Shown: piece after piece, positions 57,110 to 64,000 of the stretch
Layout of the letters: each line of letters opens with the position of its first letter
Numbering within the stretch: position 1 is the first letter of the stretch
Assembly: GCF_004099695.1 (NCBI RefSeq)
Contig: NZ_SCHL01000003.1
Span: 208,763 to 272,762 of the forward strand
Direction of reading: 5' to 3'
Source of the DNA: Methanosarcina sp. MSH10X1
GTDB lineage: Archaea > Halobacteriota > Methanosarcinia > Methanosarcinales > Methanosarcinaceae
Length of the DNA: 64,000 nt
Program-made: the position numbers and the translations under genes
Notes under the pieces: generated by a model
The model's database searches: none
Told to the model about the DNA's origin: nothing
What the model saw: the letters and a program-made list of their open reading frames with translations, nothing else

Positions 57110-57952
57110 ATGAATTCATATTTGCTGGCTTTTAAATCGGGCTTTGGCTTCCTGTCTACGATTCCTGTAGGAATCAGCATGGAAGGGATCGATGAGCTCA
57201 TGAAGAAGATCTATTTCTATCCTGTAGTGGGAGCTGTCCTCGGGCTTCTCATAGGGTCGATTGCGTATATAGGGCAGGTGGTATTTCCCGGACCTGTGCT
57301 TGCAGCCCTTATTATGGGGTTCATATATTATATTACAGGCTTTAACCATCTCGATGGAGTTACTGATATCGGGGACGGTTTTATGGCTCATGGGTCCATT
57401 GAGAAAAAGCTCAAAGCCCTGAAGGATACAACCCTTGGGACAGGAGGAGCAGCCTTTTGTATGCTGCTGCTGCTTACCCTCTACGGCTCCATAAGGTCAG
57501 TCCAGGAAGGAGGTCTGGCTATTTTCGGGCCCGACCTTCCGGTTTTAATGTTTGCGTCAATGTTTATTGCAGAGGTCAGCGCAAAGCAATCCATGCTAAC
57601 TATCGCTGCCTTCGGGAAGCCAATACCTCCACGGGAAAAACAGGCTTACCCTGGCCTTGGAGCCATGACTATAAACGGAGCAACAAGAAAAAATTTCCTG
57701 ATAGGCTTCATATTCGGAGCCATTGTTTGTTTTCTGCCCTTCGGATGGATAGGACTTTTGCCTTATCTGGGTGCCTGTATCTCGGCTCTGGTAATCCTTA
57801 ACCGGAGCTATGCCCATTTCGGCGGTTTGAATGGCGACGGAATCGGTACTGCAAACGAAATCGGCAGGGTGACTGCTCTCATTATTCTCGCAGTTATCCT
57901 CAAACTTTCATTTAACGGATATATGGGAGGTTTAGAATGGACGCTATTGTAA
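57110..57952 (+). CDS. cobS: adenosylcobinamide-GDP ribazoletransferase (cobalamin synthase)
   Basis: The 280-residue membrane protein links alpha-ribazole(-phosphate) to AdoCbi-GDP. Visible marks are [32 protein letters not shown] (the catalytic Asp-rich loop, residues about 77-95) and [22 protein letters not shown] near the end. ATG 57110 is preferred, with GGCGAT 7 nt upstream; TTG 57089 would overlap cobZ. About seven helices. The end overlaps cobY by 16 nt. Confidence 0.94.
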   Translation: MNSYLLAFKSGFGFLSTIPVGISMEGIDELMKKIYFYPVVGAVLGLLIGSIAYIGQVVFPGPVLAALIMGFIYYITGFNHLDGVTDIGDGFMAHGSIEKKLKALKDTTLGTGGAAFCMLLLLTLYGSIRSVQEGGLAIFGPDLPVLMFASMFIAEVSAKQSMLTIAAFGKPIPPREKQAYPGLGAMTINGATRKNFLIGFIFGAIVCFLPFGWIGLLPYLGACISALVILNRSYAHFGGLNGDGIGTANEIGRVTALIILAVILKLSFNGYMGGLEWTLL

Positions 57953-58542
57953 TGGCAGGGGGATTCGGACAGAGGCTTGGAATGGGAGAAAAGCCGTGTG
58001 TTGAATTGCTTGGAAAACCACTCATAGCCTACGTAATAGATACCCTGAGAGCCGCAAAGGGCATAGACAGGGTTTTTGTAGCGGTCTCACCTGTTACCCC
58101 GAAGACCGAAATCATGCTTCAGGAGCGCTACAAAGGAGAAGTCCCCGTAATCAGGACTTTTGGCGGAAACTACGTAGGGGATATGATCTATGCGGTAGAA
58201 ACCGCAGGAACAACTGGCCCTGTAATGATTATTATGTCAGACCTTTCCCTGATAAATCCCGAACTCATCGATTCGGTAATTGAGAAATATAGAGAGGAAG
58301 GAAAGCCGGCACTGTCGGTATATGTTCCGATCAACACCTGCAAGGGAGCCGGAATCAGGCCGGATACGGTTTTCAATAAGGATGGGAAGCTGATAGTACC
58401 TGCCGGAATTAATATTCTGGACAGTTCTCAAATCCGAAACGAACAGGAAGACTTTAATCTGATACTTGATAATCCCAGACTAGCAATAAATGTAAATACC
58501 GTCAAAGATCTGCAGCGCTGCAGGGATTTGCTGCAGGAATAA
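57937..58542 (+). CDS. cobY: adenosylcobinamide-phosphate guanylyltransferase (archaeal CobY)
   Basis: The 201-residue enzyme loads GMP on AdoCbi-phosphate and replaces bacterial CobU. It has the nucleotidyltransferase start [21 protein letters not shown] and [19 protein letters not shown] with the metal site. CobY lacks the AdoCbi kinase activity of CobU, in agreement with archaeal de novo and salvage routes that use CbiB/CbiZ. It is coupled to cobS. Confidence 0.93.
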   Translation: MDAIVMAGGFGQRLGMGEKPCVELLGKPLIAYVIDTLRAAKGIDRVFVAVSPVTPKTEIMLQERYKGEVPVIRTFGGNYVGDMIYAVETAGTTGPVMIIMSDLSLINPELIDSVIEKYREEGKPALSVYVPINTCKGAGIRPDTVFNKDGKLIVPAGINILDSSQIRNEQEDFNLILDNPRLAINVNTVKDLQRCRDLLQE

Positions 58543-58570
58543 AACTAAAAACTTACTAGAGGTGTTGTAG

Positions 58571-59302
58571 ATTCTATCTTTAAAAAACCTGGTGCTGAGC
58601 CGTGATGGGAAGAAAATCTTGCGTGGGGTCAATCTTGAGGTAGGCGACCGGGAAATTCACAGCATTATCGGTGCAAACGGTGCCGGAAAAAGTACACTTG
58701 CCTACACCCTGATGGGACTCCAGGGTTATGAACACGAGGAAGGAAGCCTCATTTTTAATGGGGAAGATGTTACGAAGCTTTCAATAACCGAACGTGCAAG
58801 AAAAGGCATTACCCTTGCCTGGCAGGAGCCTGCCCGTTTTGAAGGGCTCAGGGTCAGGGATTACCTGGCAATCGGTGCAAAAGCCAATGGAGGCATAACT
58901 GAAGAGGGACTGAAAGAAGCCCTGAGGAAAGTTGACCTTAAGCCCGAAAAATACCTGGATCGGGAAGTTGGTGAGGCGCTCAGCGGAGGCGAAAGGAAGC
59001 GTATAGAACTGGCGTCCATAATTACAATGAAACCGAAACTTGCTATTCTCGACGAACCTGACTCCGGGATCGATGTTGTCTCCTTAAAGGAGATCGTGGC
59101 TCTGATCCGGACCTTAAAGGAAAACGGTTCCTCGGTACTTGTGATTACACACAGGGAGGAAATCGCAGCCGCTTCCGATAAAGCATCCCTGATGTGTGAA
59201 GGGTCTATCCTGAGGAGCGGAGACCCCCTGGAAATCAGCGAATTTTTCAAAAACAGGTGCATACCCTGCGATAACAGGGTATCTCCACCAAAGGCGGCCT
59301 GA
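58571..59302 (+). CDS. smsC: SmsC/SufC-like ABC ATPase of a minimal SUF system, probable AUU start
   Basis: The 243-residue ATPase has Walker A IGANGAGKSTLAYTL, signature LSGGERKRIELASI and Walker B LAILDEPDSGIDV, as in SufC. The usual family start is M-x-x-x-x-N-L-x-V-S; here the sequence (M)LSLKNLVLSRDGKKILRGV fits only if translation begins at ATT 58571, which stands 6 nt after GAGGTG (58559-58564). A stop codon directly precedes it. GTG 58592 is the first canonical start, but cuts the first strand. It lies 28 nt after cobY, so it may share the cob transcript. With SmsB it builds Fe-S clusters. Confidence 0.85.
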   Translation: MLSLKNLVLSRDGKKILRGVNLEVGDREIHSIIGANGAGKSTLAYTLMGLQGYEHEEGSLIFNGEDVTKLSITERARKGITLAWQEPARFEGLRVRDYLAIGAKANGGITEEGLKEALRKVDLKPEKYLDREVGEALSGGERKRIELASIITMKPKLAILDEPDSGIDVVSLKEIVALIRTLKENGSSVLVITHREEIAAASDKASLMCEGSILRSGDPLEISEFFKNRCIPCDNRVSPPKAA

Positions 59303-59304
59303 AA

Positions 59305-60267
59305 ATGACCCAGATAACCGTTAATACGCTTTCCAGCGAAATCGAAAATATGGACGCAGCCTATTCGGCAGCCGGGGGAGATGCTGCAGTCCTGCATAAG
59401 CATGAACTTGCAAGCCTTGTGGTAAGCGGGAATAAGGTGCTCAATGCGAACGGGACAGAAGGAATCGTGCTCGAGAGACAGGAGACAGAACACGGAGTGG
59501 ACATTAAAATGACCATTAAAAAAGGGTACAAGATTCCGCTTCCTGTCCACCTCTGCTTCGGGCTTATCCCTGAGGATGGGCTTCAGGAAATAAAGATGAA
59601 CTTCGTAGCCGAAGAAGACTCGGCTGTTGAGCTTATCGCACACTGTACATTCCCTAATGCTGTAAAAGTTATTCATAGAATGGATGCTCAAATGCTTATA
59701 GGGAAAAATGCCTCATTGAAGTATACGGAAACCCACTTCCACGGCCCCCATGGAGGAATTCAGGTGATTCCGAAAGCTCATGTAAGGATAGAAGAAGGAG
59801 GCAGTTACTATACTAACTTCTCGCTGATCTCGGGCAGAGTAGGGTATCTGGAGTTCGACTACAGTGTGGATGCCGAAAAAGACGCTATCTGTGAGATGGT
59901 TACCAAGGTTTACGGGAAAAAGGATGACAAAATAAAAATCCTAGAAAAAATATCCCTTAATGGGGAAAATGCCAGAAGCGTAATTAAAAGCCGGCTGGCA
60001 ATTACCGATAACGCAGAATCGGAGTTCAGGGGGATTACCGAAGGTCATGCCCCGAGAGCCAGAGGGCATGTGGACTGTATGGAGGTTATCCAGGGCAATG
60101 CTAGAGCCGAAGCTGTTCCCATTGTACGTGTTGATAACCCTCTGGCAAAGGTAACCCACGAGGCTGCAATCGGGTGTGTGGATAAAAAAGAAGTTGAAAC
60201 CCTCATGGCTCGCGGTCTTGAAGAAGACGACGCGATTGATGTAATTGTGAAGGGAATGCTGGCGTGA
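59305..60267 (+). CDS. smsB: SmsB/SufB-D-like Fe-S cluster scaffold protein
   Basis: The 320-residue protein belongs to the SufBD family but has only the short version, as in methanogen SmsCB (SUF-like minimal system), with no SufA, SufS, SufE or separate SufD nearby. Conserved stretches are YTETHFHGPHGGIQVIPKA, HAPRARGHVDCMEVIQGNA and AKVTHEAAIGCVDKKEVET with conserved Cys and His/Glu of SufB-type scaffolds. It follows smsC by 2 nt. The likely role is cluster assembly; the sulfur source is not visible in this window. Confidence 0.9.
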   Translation: MTQITVNTLSSEIENMDAAYSAAGGDAAVLHKHELASLVVSGNKVLNANGTEGIVLERQETEHGVDIKMTIKKGYKIPLPVHLCFGLIPEDGLQEIKMNFVAEEDSAVELIAHCTFPNAVKVIHRMDAQMLIGKNASLKYTETHFHGPHGGIQVIPKAHVRIEEGGSYYTNFSLISGRVGYLEFDYSVDAEKDAICEMVTKVYGKKDDKIKILEKISLNGENARSVIKSRLAITDNAESEFRGITEGHAPRARGHVDCMEVIQGNARAEAVPIVRVDNPLAKVTHEAAIGCVDKKEVETLMARGLEEDDAIDVIVKGMLA

Positions 60268-60400
60268 AGCCTTTTTATTCCCTTCTCACGGAACCTTGCT
60301 TAAAAGTAATTCTTTGAGTATGAGAGTCCGGGACTATTGAGAGCTTATCCCGGAACCCGCTCCATGAACCTGAACTTAATTTTGGGAAGAGGTGGGAAAT

Positions 60401-60766
60401 ATAATTGGCGAAATTATTATCCTCGAGAAAAGCTATTCCGAAAAAAACCTGCAGCTTATTACAGGGAAAAAAGATATATCCTCACATCACCAGGATATTC
60501 CTGAAGAGATGTTGCTTTTAAGTGAAGCTATAGAAGATCCTCATAAACTCCCTTACCTGCTGGAAACCTTCTATACCGCGCAGATAAAGAACGAAAAAGC
60601 CTTTCATTTTGCTCTCCTGCGCGTCCAGGTAGATTCTGACCTCAGGATGCATGAAGATATCCAGAAATACCAGCAAAGGAAATACGTAGCCGAGACCCTT
60701 GAAAAACTGCTTTATGGAGAACTTATGCTTGCGGTAGGAGAAACCGTGGGTATGGATAACGACTGA
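60401..60766 (+). CDS. small helical protein of unknown function, possible AUA start
   Basis: The 121-residue frame (EIIILEKSYSEKNLQLITGK ... LLYGELMLAVGETVGMDND) looks like genuine helical protein, with charged heptad-like spacing and no cysteine. GAGGTG at 60389-60394 stands 6 nt before ATA 60401, the same spacing as for smsC; GTG 60392 lies within that RBS and is the canonical alternative. I recognise no family. It follows smsB by about 130 bases on the same strand. Confidence 0.6.
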   Translation: MIGEIIILEKSYSEKNLQLITGKKDISSHHQDIPEEMLLLSEAIEDPHKLPYLLETFYTAQIKNEKAFHFALLRVQVDSDLRMHEDIQKYQQRKYVAETLEKLLYGELMLAVGETVGMDND

Positions 60767-61163
60767 TTAGTCCAGCCCGCTGTAAACGATTTACCAGGCT
60801 GTGCCGCCTTCCCGAATGCTGCCTCCCTGGCCACCCTATTGCTTCAGCTATTACTGACACTTTATTTTCATTAATTATTTTCAAGGCAATTTTACAGGTG
60901 TTAACGAGTAATACTTATCCTGCTATTTTTCATACTCCTTAAATCGCCATATTATCCTTGATAGAACGTGCCCCTGATAGAGTACGTTATTTTTATCGCT
61001 ATTTAATACCTTACTAATGGTCTTGTTTTTGGCAATTTTAACATTAAAGGTGCAGCCCAAATCATTCATCTGAGAGTCTTATATTTGATTTTATTGGATT
61101 AAAATATAAATGAAAAAATAGAATAATAAGAATACAGGTACAATGATAATTACCGGTAAGTAA
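60767..61163. other. intergenic region before the permease
   Basis: These 397 bases hold no supported gene. The last 90 bases are very AT-rich (TATATTTGATTTTATTGG and AAATATAAATG) and may hold the permease promoter. Confidence 0.35.
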
Positions 61164-62678
61164 ATGGGGGAATTAACTATCAATGACGAAGAAAAAGCAG
61201 GGGAGACAGGCAAGGCTACCGGGGAAGGTATTGACCGGAGCCGCGCCGAACAATGTGCCAAAGTTGTCTGTGAGCCCGGTACGCTTGAAAGAACAATCGA
61301 CTGGAAGCAGGGACTGGCTATTGCTATAGGCGTCCCGTTGCTGATACTGCCATCTATCGGATATTTTGCTAACTGGGTCTGGTCATTTGCAATTATAATC
61401 TGGGGATTATCGGTTTTTCAGGGTTTCATGCAGAATCTGGCTTACGGGGAACTCGCAACAGCATTTCCTGAGGCTTCGGGTCTCCCGGGCTTCGCACAGA
61501 ATGTGTTTAAAAGCAGAGAGAAAAAAAAATATGACAAAGGGAAACTCATAGGAGGTTTTAGTGCCTGGAGCTACTGGTTTGCATGGAATCCCGTGCTTGC
61601 TATTTTTGCCATCCTTATAGGAACCTATCTCCACGGCCTGATCCCTTCACTTGCTGCAACATTCACTGAGTTTCATCTATCACTTATATCGGGTGCTGTG
61701 ATCTTTTCTGCTCTTATCCTTGTTAGTTATCGTGGGCTTTCCACCGGAGCGTTTATTGGGTATATACTGGCAGCTGTTTCCCTAATTCCACTTGCTGCAA
61801 TTACACTGGCTCCGTTCATTACTGGAGATTTTGAGCTTGCCAATATAACAGACACCTGGCTCCCGGCAGACTGGGCATGGGATCTGAATCATATTCTTAT
61901 TCTGCTGGGACTTTTTGCAATGGCTCAATGGAGTGCATGTGCATGGGAAACGGCAGCTATCTATGGTCCCGAGTATAAAAAGCCGAATTCCGACGTGCCA
62001 AAAGCCCTGTTTTCTTGTGGCATTATATGTTTCTTCTCATACGTCCTGGTCCAGGCAGCAGTTACCGGAACACTGGGAGTTGAAGGGATCCTTGCAGAAC
62101 CGATTTCTCCAATGCTTCCTGTGGCCCGGGCAGCCTTTGGCCCGATAGGCACGCTGGCAGCTATTATCATGCTGGTTGCGGCTATGATATTGATTATACA
62201 AACAGCATTTCTTGGGTCTGCCAGGGCAATGCACTCAATGGCAATAGAGGGCAACCTGCCGAAGATATTCGGGAAACTAAATTCCCATGGCACTCCCATT
62301 CTCGCAATGCTGGTCATAGCGATATTTAATATGGCACTTATATTCTTTAAGACTCCTACAGCAATTCTGGCTGCATCAGCCATAGGATATGTTTGTGCCA
62401 ACGGTATCAGCCTGTTTGCGTACGTGAAAGCAAAATTGGATCCAGAACTTGTGGGATTCGAAAGGCCTTTCAAAGCTCCGGGAGGCTGGAAATTCATTGC
62501 GCTAGCTTTCGGATTTTTCAACCTTCCCCTTTGTTTTATAGGTATCGTATTTCTGAACAGCCTTGAAATAGGATGGACATCCACGTTTGTCGGTTTTATT
62601 GTGCTGGCACTATACATTCCACTCTGGTTTTATACACAGCAGGAATCCCACAGAGAGGAAGCCAGATCGGAACATTGA
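61164..62678 (+). CDS. APC-superfamily amino acid/amine permease
   Basis: The 504-residue membrane protein has 12 helices after a charged head of about 45 residues. The first helix carries GVPLLILPSIGYFANWVWSF and the family marks include LAYGELATAFPEASGLPGFA and TAFLGSARAMHSMAIEGNLP, as in the APC family. It stands 590 bases before mtbC. Methanosarcina methylamine operons contain such permeases (e.g. MtmP/MttP types), so dimethylamine uptake is a fair guess, but amino acid transport is equally possible from sequence alone. Confidence 0.85.
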   Translation: MGELTINDEEKAGETGKATGEGIDRSRAEQCAKVVCEPGTLERTIDWKQGLAIAIGVPLLILPSIGYFANWVWSFAIIIWGLSVFQGFMQNLAYGELATAFPEASGLPGFAQNVFKSREKKKYDKGKLIGGFSAWSYWFAWNPVLAIFAILIGTYLHGLIPSLAATFTEFHLSLISGAVIFSALILVSYRGLSTGAFIGYILAAVSLIPLAAITLAPFITGDFELANITDTWLPADWAWDLNHILILLGLFAMAQWSACAWETAAIYGPEYKKPNSDVPKALFSCGIICFFSYVLVQAAVTGTLGVEGILAEPISPMLPVARAAFGPIGTLAAIIMLVAAMILIIQTAFLGSARAMHSMAIEGNLPKIFGKLNSHGTPILAMLVIAIFNMALIFFKTPTAILAASAIGYVCANGISLFAYVKAKLDPELVGFERPFKAPGGWKFIALAFGFFNLPLCFIGIVFLNSLEIGWTSTFVGFIVLALYIPLWFYTQQESHREEARSEH

Positions 62679-63266
62679 CCTGATTAGTTGTATCCCTCGG
62701 AAAAAGCTTGATAATTCCTGTCTGAATAAAATTTTATTGTACCTGCTTAGGTTGGAAGCTTTAATTAATACATAAAAAAGGTTTCTAAGATAAGAATAAA
62801 TATATAAATTTAAAATAATACGTGGGGAGTTTCAGAAGAATATTAATTTTTATCAAATCCGTCGTCCTGCCAGTTCAAATCGGATTAAAATAGAATGGCT
62901 TGCTTGAAGATTTTAAAAACTGAATTTTCCCGTAGAGAGAATCACTTGAGAACGTCATGATCTGGTTAGAAGGGGGTGAAAACCAGACGTAGAGTTTTGT
63001 ACAGGCAGTAAGGGGCTATATAAGTTGTAGTTCGGGAATAACTCGATTGAAAATATTCGATCATTAAATCCAGTAATGCATGCTGAAGCTGAAAAGCTTA
63101 GATCCTGACAAGCATAAATCTTAGATCCTGACAAACATAGCTCTGCAGTGCATAATTTTCTAACTATAACTAGAATTGGAAAGACCACGCCCTCTATTTT
63201 ATGAGGGCTATAAAGATTCATAAAGGCTTTTAAAAATAAAACAAAGATCTGGAAAATGGGGTTGAA
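62679..63266. other. leader/promoter region of the dimethylamine operon
   Basis: These 588 bases hold no supported gene. TATA-like AT stretches (62775-62825) are far from the mtbC start, so a long 5' untranslated leader is likely, as is known for methyltransferase operons in this genus. Near 62965-62990 lies TGGTTAGAAGGGGGTGAAAACCAG, a hairpin with a 4-5 bp stem. The 23-bp spaced direct repeat is a separate entry. Confidence 0.4.
63097..63139. promoter_or_regulatory. direct repeat in the mtbC leader
   Basis: CTTAGATCCTGACAAGCATA (63097-63116) and CTTAGATCCTGACAAACATA (63120-63139) differ at one base and are spaced by 23 bases (about two helical turns). The pair lies about 130 bases before mtbC, consistent with a tandem regulator site or an RNA-level element. 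Function is inference. Confidence 0.5.
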
Positions 63267-63917
63267 ATGGCAAGTAAAGAAGAGTTACTTCAGGAACTTT
63301 CAGAATCGATCGTTTCCTGTAAAAAGGATAGAGTGATTGATGCCGTAAATAAGGCAAAAGAAGTAATGGAGCCTTCGGAAATAATTGATAAGGGGCTTGC
63401 AGCAGGGATGAACCAGGTAGGAGCTCTTTTTGAGAGGGGGAAACTTTTCCTTCCGCATGTGATGATGGCAGCCGATGCGATGACGGCAGGGGTAAAACTG
63501 CTTGAAGCTGAAATGCCTGCAGGAACTCAGACAAAGAAACTGGGAGTTATCGTAAACGGTACGGTCGAAGGCGATGTCCATGATATAGGCAAATCAATCG
63601 TGTCCACAATGCTCCAGTCTGCCGGCTTTGAAGTATACGACATCGGGCGTGATGTTCCGGTCAGGAACTTTATCGAGAAGGCAAAGGAAGTCGATGCTGA
63701 TATGATAGGGCTTTCAGCTCTTATGACCACCACTCTTCAGGGCCAGAGGGACGTTATCGAACTCCTCAAAGAAGAAGGCCTCAGGGACAGAATAAAGGTC
63801 ATGGTAGGCGGAGCTCCTGCAACCCAGGCCTGGGCTGACAAGATCGGGGCAGACTGTTACGCTGAAAATGCCAGCGAAGCTGTAGCCAGGGCAAAGGAAC
63901 TGCTGGTCAGGAAGTGA
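63267..63917 (+). CDS. mtbC: dimethylamine corrinoid protein
   Basis: This 216-residue protein has a B12-binding helical cap (1-90) and the cobalamin domain with TVEGDVHDIGKSIVSTMLQS, where the His of DxHxxG is the lower ligand of cobalt, then DIGRDVPVRNFIEKAKE and GLSALMTTTLQGQ. It carries the methyl group between MtbB and MtbA. The trimethylamine (MttC) and monomethylamine (MtmC) homologues are close, but the next gene is MtbB, which decides the name. ATG 63267 follows GGGGTTG. Confidence 0.93.
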   Translation: MASKEELLQELSESIVSCKKDRVIDAVNKAKEVMEPSEIIDKGLAAGMNQVGALFERGKLFLPHVMMAADAMTAGVKLLEAEMPAGTQTKKLGVIVNGTVEGDVHDIGKSIVSTMLQSAGFEVYDIGRDVPVRNFIEKAKEVDADMIGLSALMTTTLQGQRDVIELLKEEGLRDRIKVMVGGAPATQAWADKIGADCYAENASEAVARAKELLVRK

Positions 63918-63923
63918 AAATCG

Positions 63924-64000
63924 ATGGCAACTGAATATGCTTTGCGTATGGGAGACGGCAAACGCGTCTTCCTCACAAAAGAGAAAATCATGGAAGAGAT
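63924..64000 (+). CDS. mtbB: dimethylamine methyltransferase, first 25 codons (cut by window edge)
   Basis: Only MATEYALRMGDGKRVFLTKE plus five more residues are visible, but this matches the very conserved N-terminus of MtbB. The full gene has an in-frame UAG read as pyrrolysine in this family; that codon lies outside the window. It starts 6 nt after the mtbC stop. Confidence 0.88.
   Translation, partial: MATEYALRMGDGKRVFLTKEKIMEE

Overview
The window is archaeal and almost certainly from a Methanosarcina. The evidence is a dimethylamine corrinoid protein followed by the start of the dimethylamine methyltransferase at the right edge, archaeal-type SAM synthetase, deoxyhypusine synthase, DGGGP synthase (ether lipids), a CobZ/CobY-type cobamide pathway, a HARP-type protein-only RNase P, PEF-CTERM and PGF-pre-PGF surface proteins, and strong GGAGGTGA-type ribosome binding sites. 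I found no rRNA, tRNA or CRISPR array.

Layout. Bases 1-9.7 kb: an AT-rich surface-glycan cluster (DUF354 protein, methyltransferase, GNAT, PIG-L deacetylase, WbqC, GT2, a large membrane protein, GT4, Wzx-type flippase, and an opposing GT4). 10-20 kb: accessory envelope region with a beta-helix/dockerin-like surface protein, a second flippase, an Ig-like/mucin-like PEF-CTERM protein, an MraY-like glycan phosphotransferase, two intact VanZ-like genes, and a decayed copy of the mraY-like/vanZ pair that carries a MITE-like insertion. 20-39 kb: mostly housekeeping genes (iorBA, CooC-like ATPase, pyrF-dys, thioredoxin, zinc-ribbon protein, HARP, SAM synthetase, DGGGP synthase, nadA/nadX/nadC) with two secreted or anchored proteins. 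39-44 kb: a tubulin/CetZ-like GTPase and a FecBCD-type iron/cobamide ABC importer. 44-48.5 kb: ribosomal protein S15, a four-gene pilin-like operon, and a 70-bp tandem repeat array. 48.7-53.4 kb: SDR oxidoreductase, a secreted C39-like peptidase, hisS. 53.9-60.8 kb: a cobamide nucleotide-loop operon (cobD-cbiB-cobZ-cobS-cobY) running into a minimal SUF pair (smsC-smsB). 61-64 kb: APC permease, mtbC and the start of mtbB.

How the genes work together. The cobamide operon supplies the aminopropanol arm and nucleotide loop of the corrinoid carried by MtbC, the ABC importer may bring in corrinoid or iron, and SmsCB supplies Fe-S clusters needed by IorA, NadA and CobD. nadX, nadA and nadC together give the aspartate-to-NaMN route. 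The left third builds and exports a cell-surface polysaccharide or glycoprotein glycan.

Main points for a second look: three genes whose best start appears to be AUA or AUU, each 5-6 nt behind a strong Shine-Dalgarno; a decayed duplicate module with a MITE-like insertion; a 70-bp hairpin repeat array with a two-level duplication pattern; the cob-sms linkage; and a pilin-like operon with no assembly ATPase nearby. I do not claim a wholly new defence or mobile system here.
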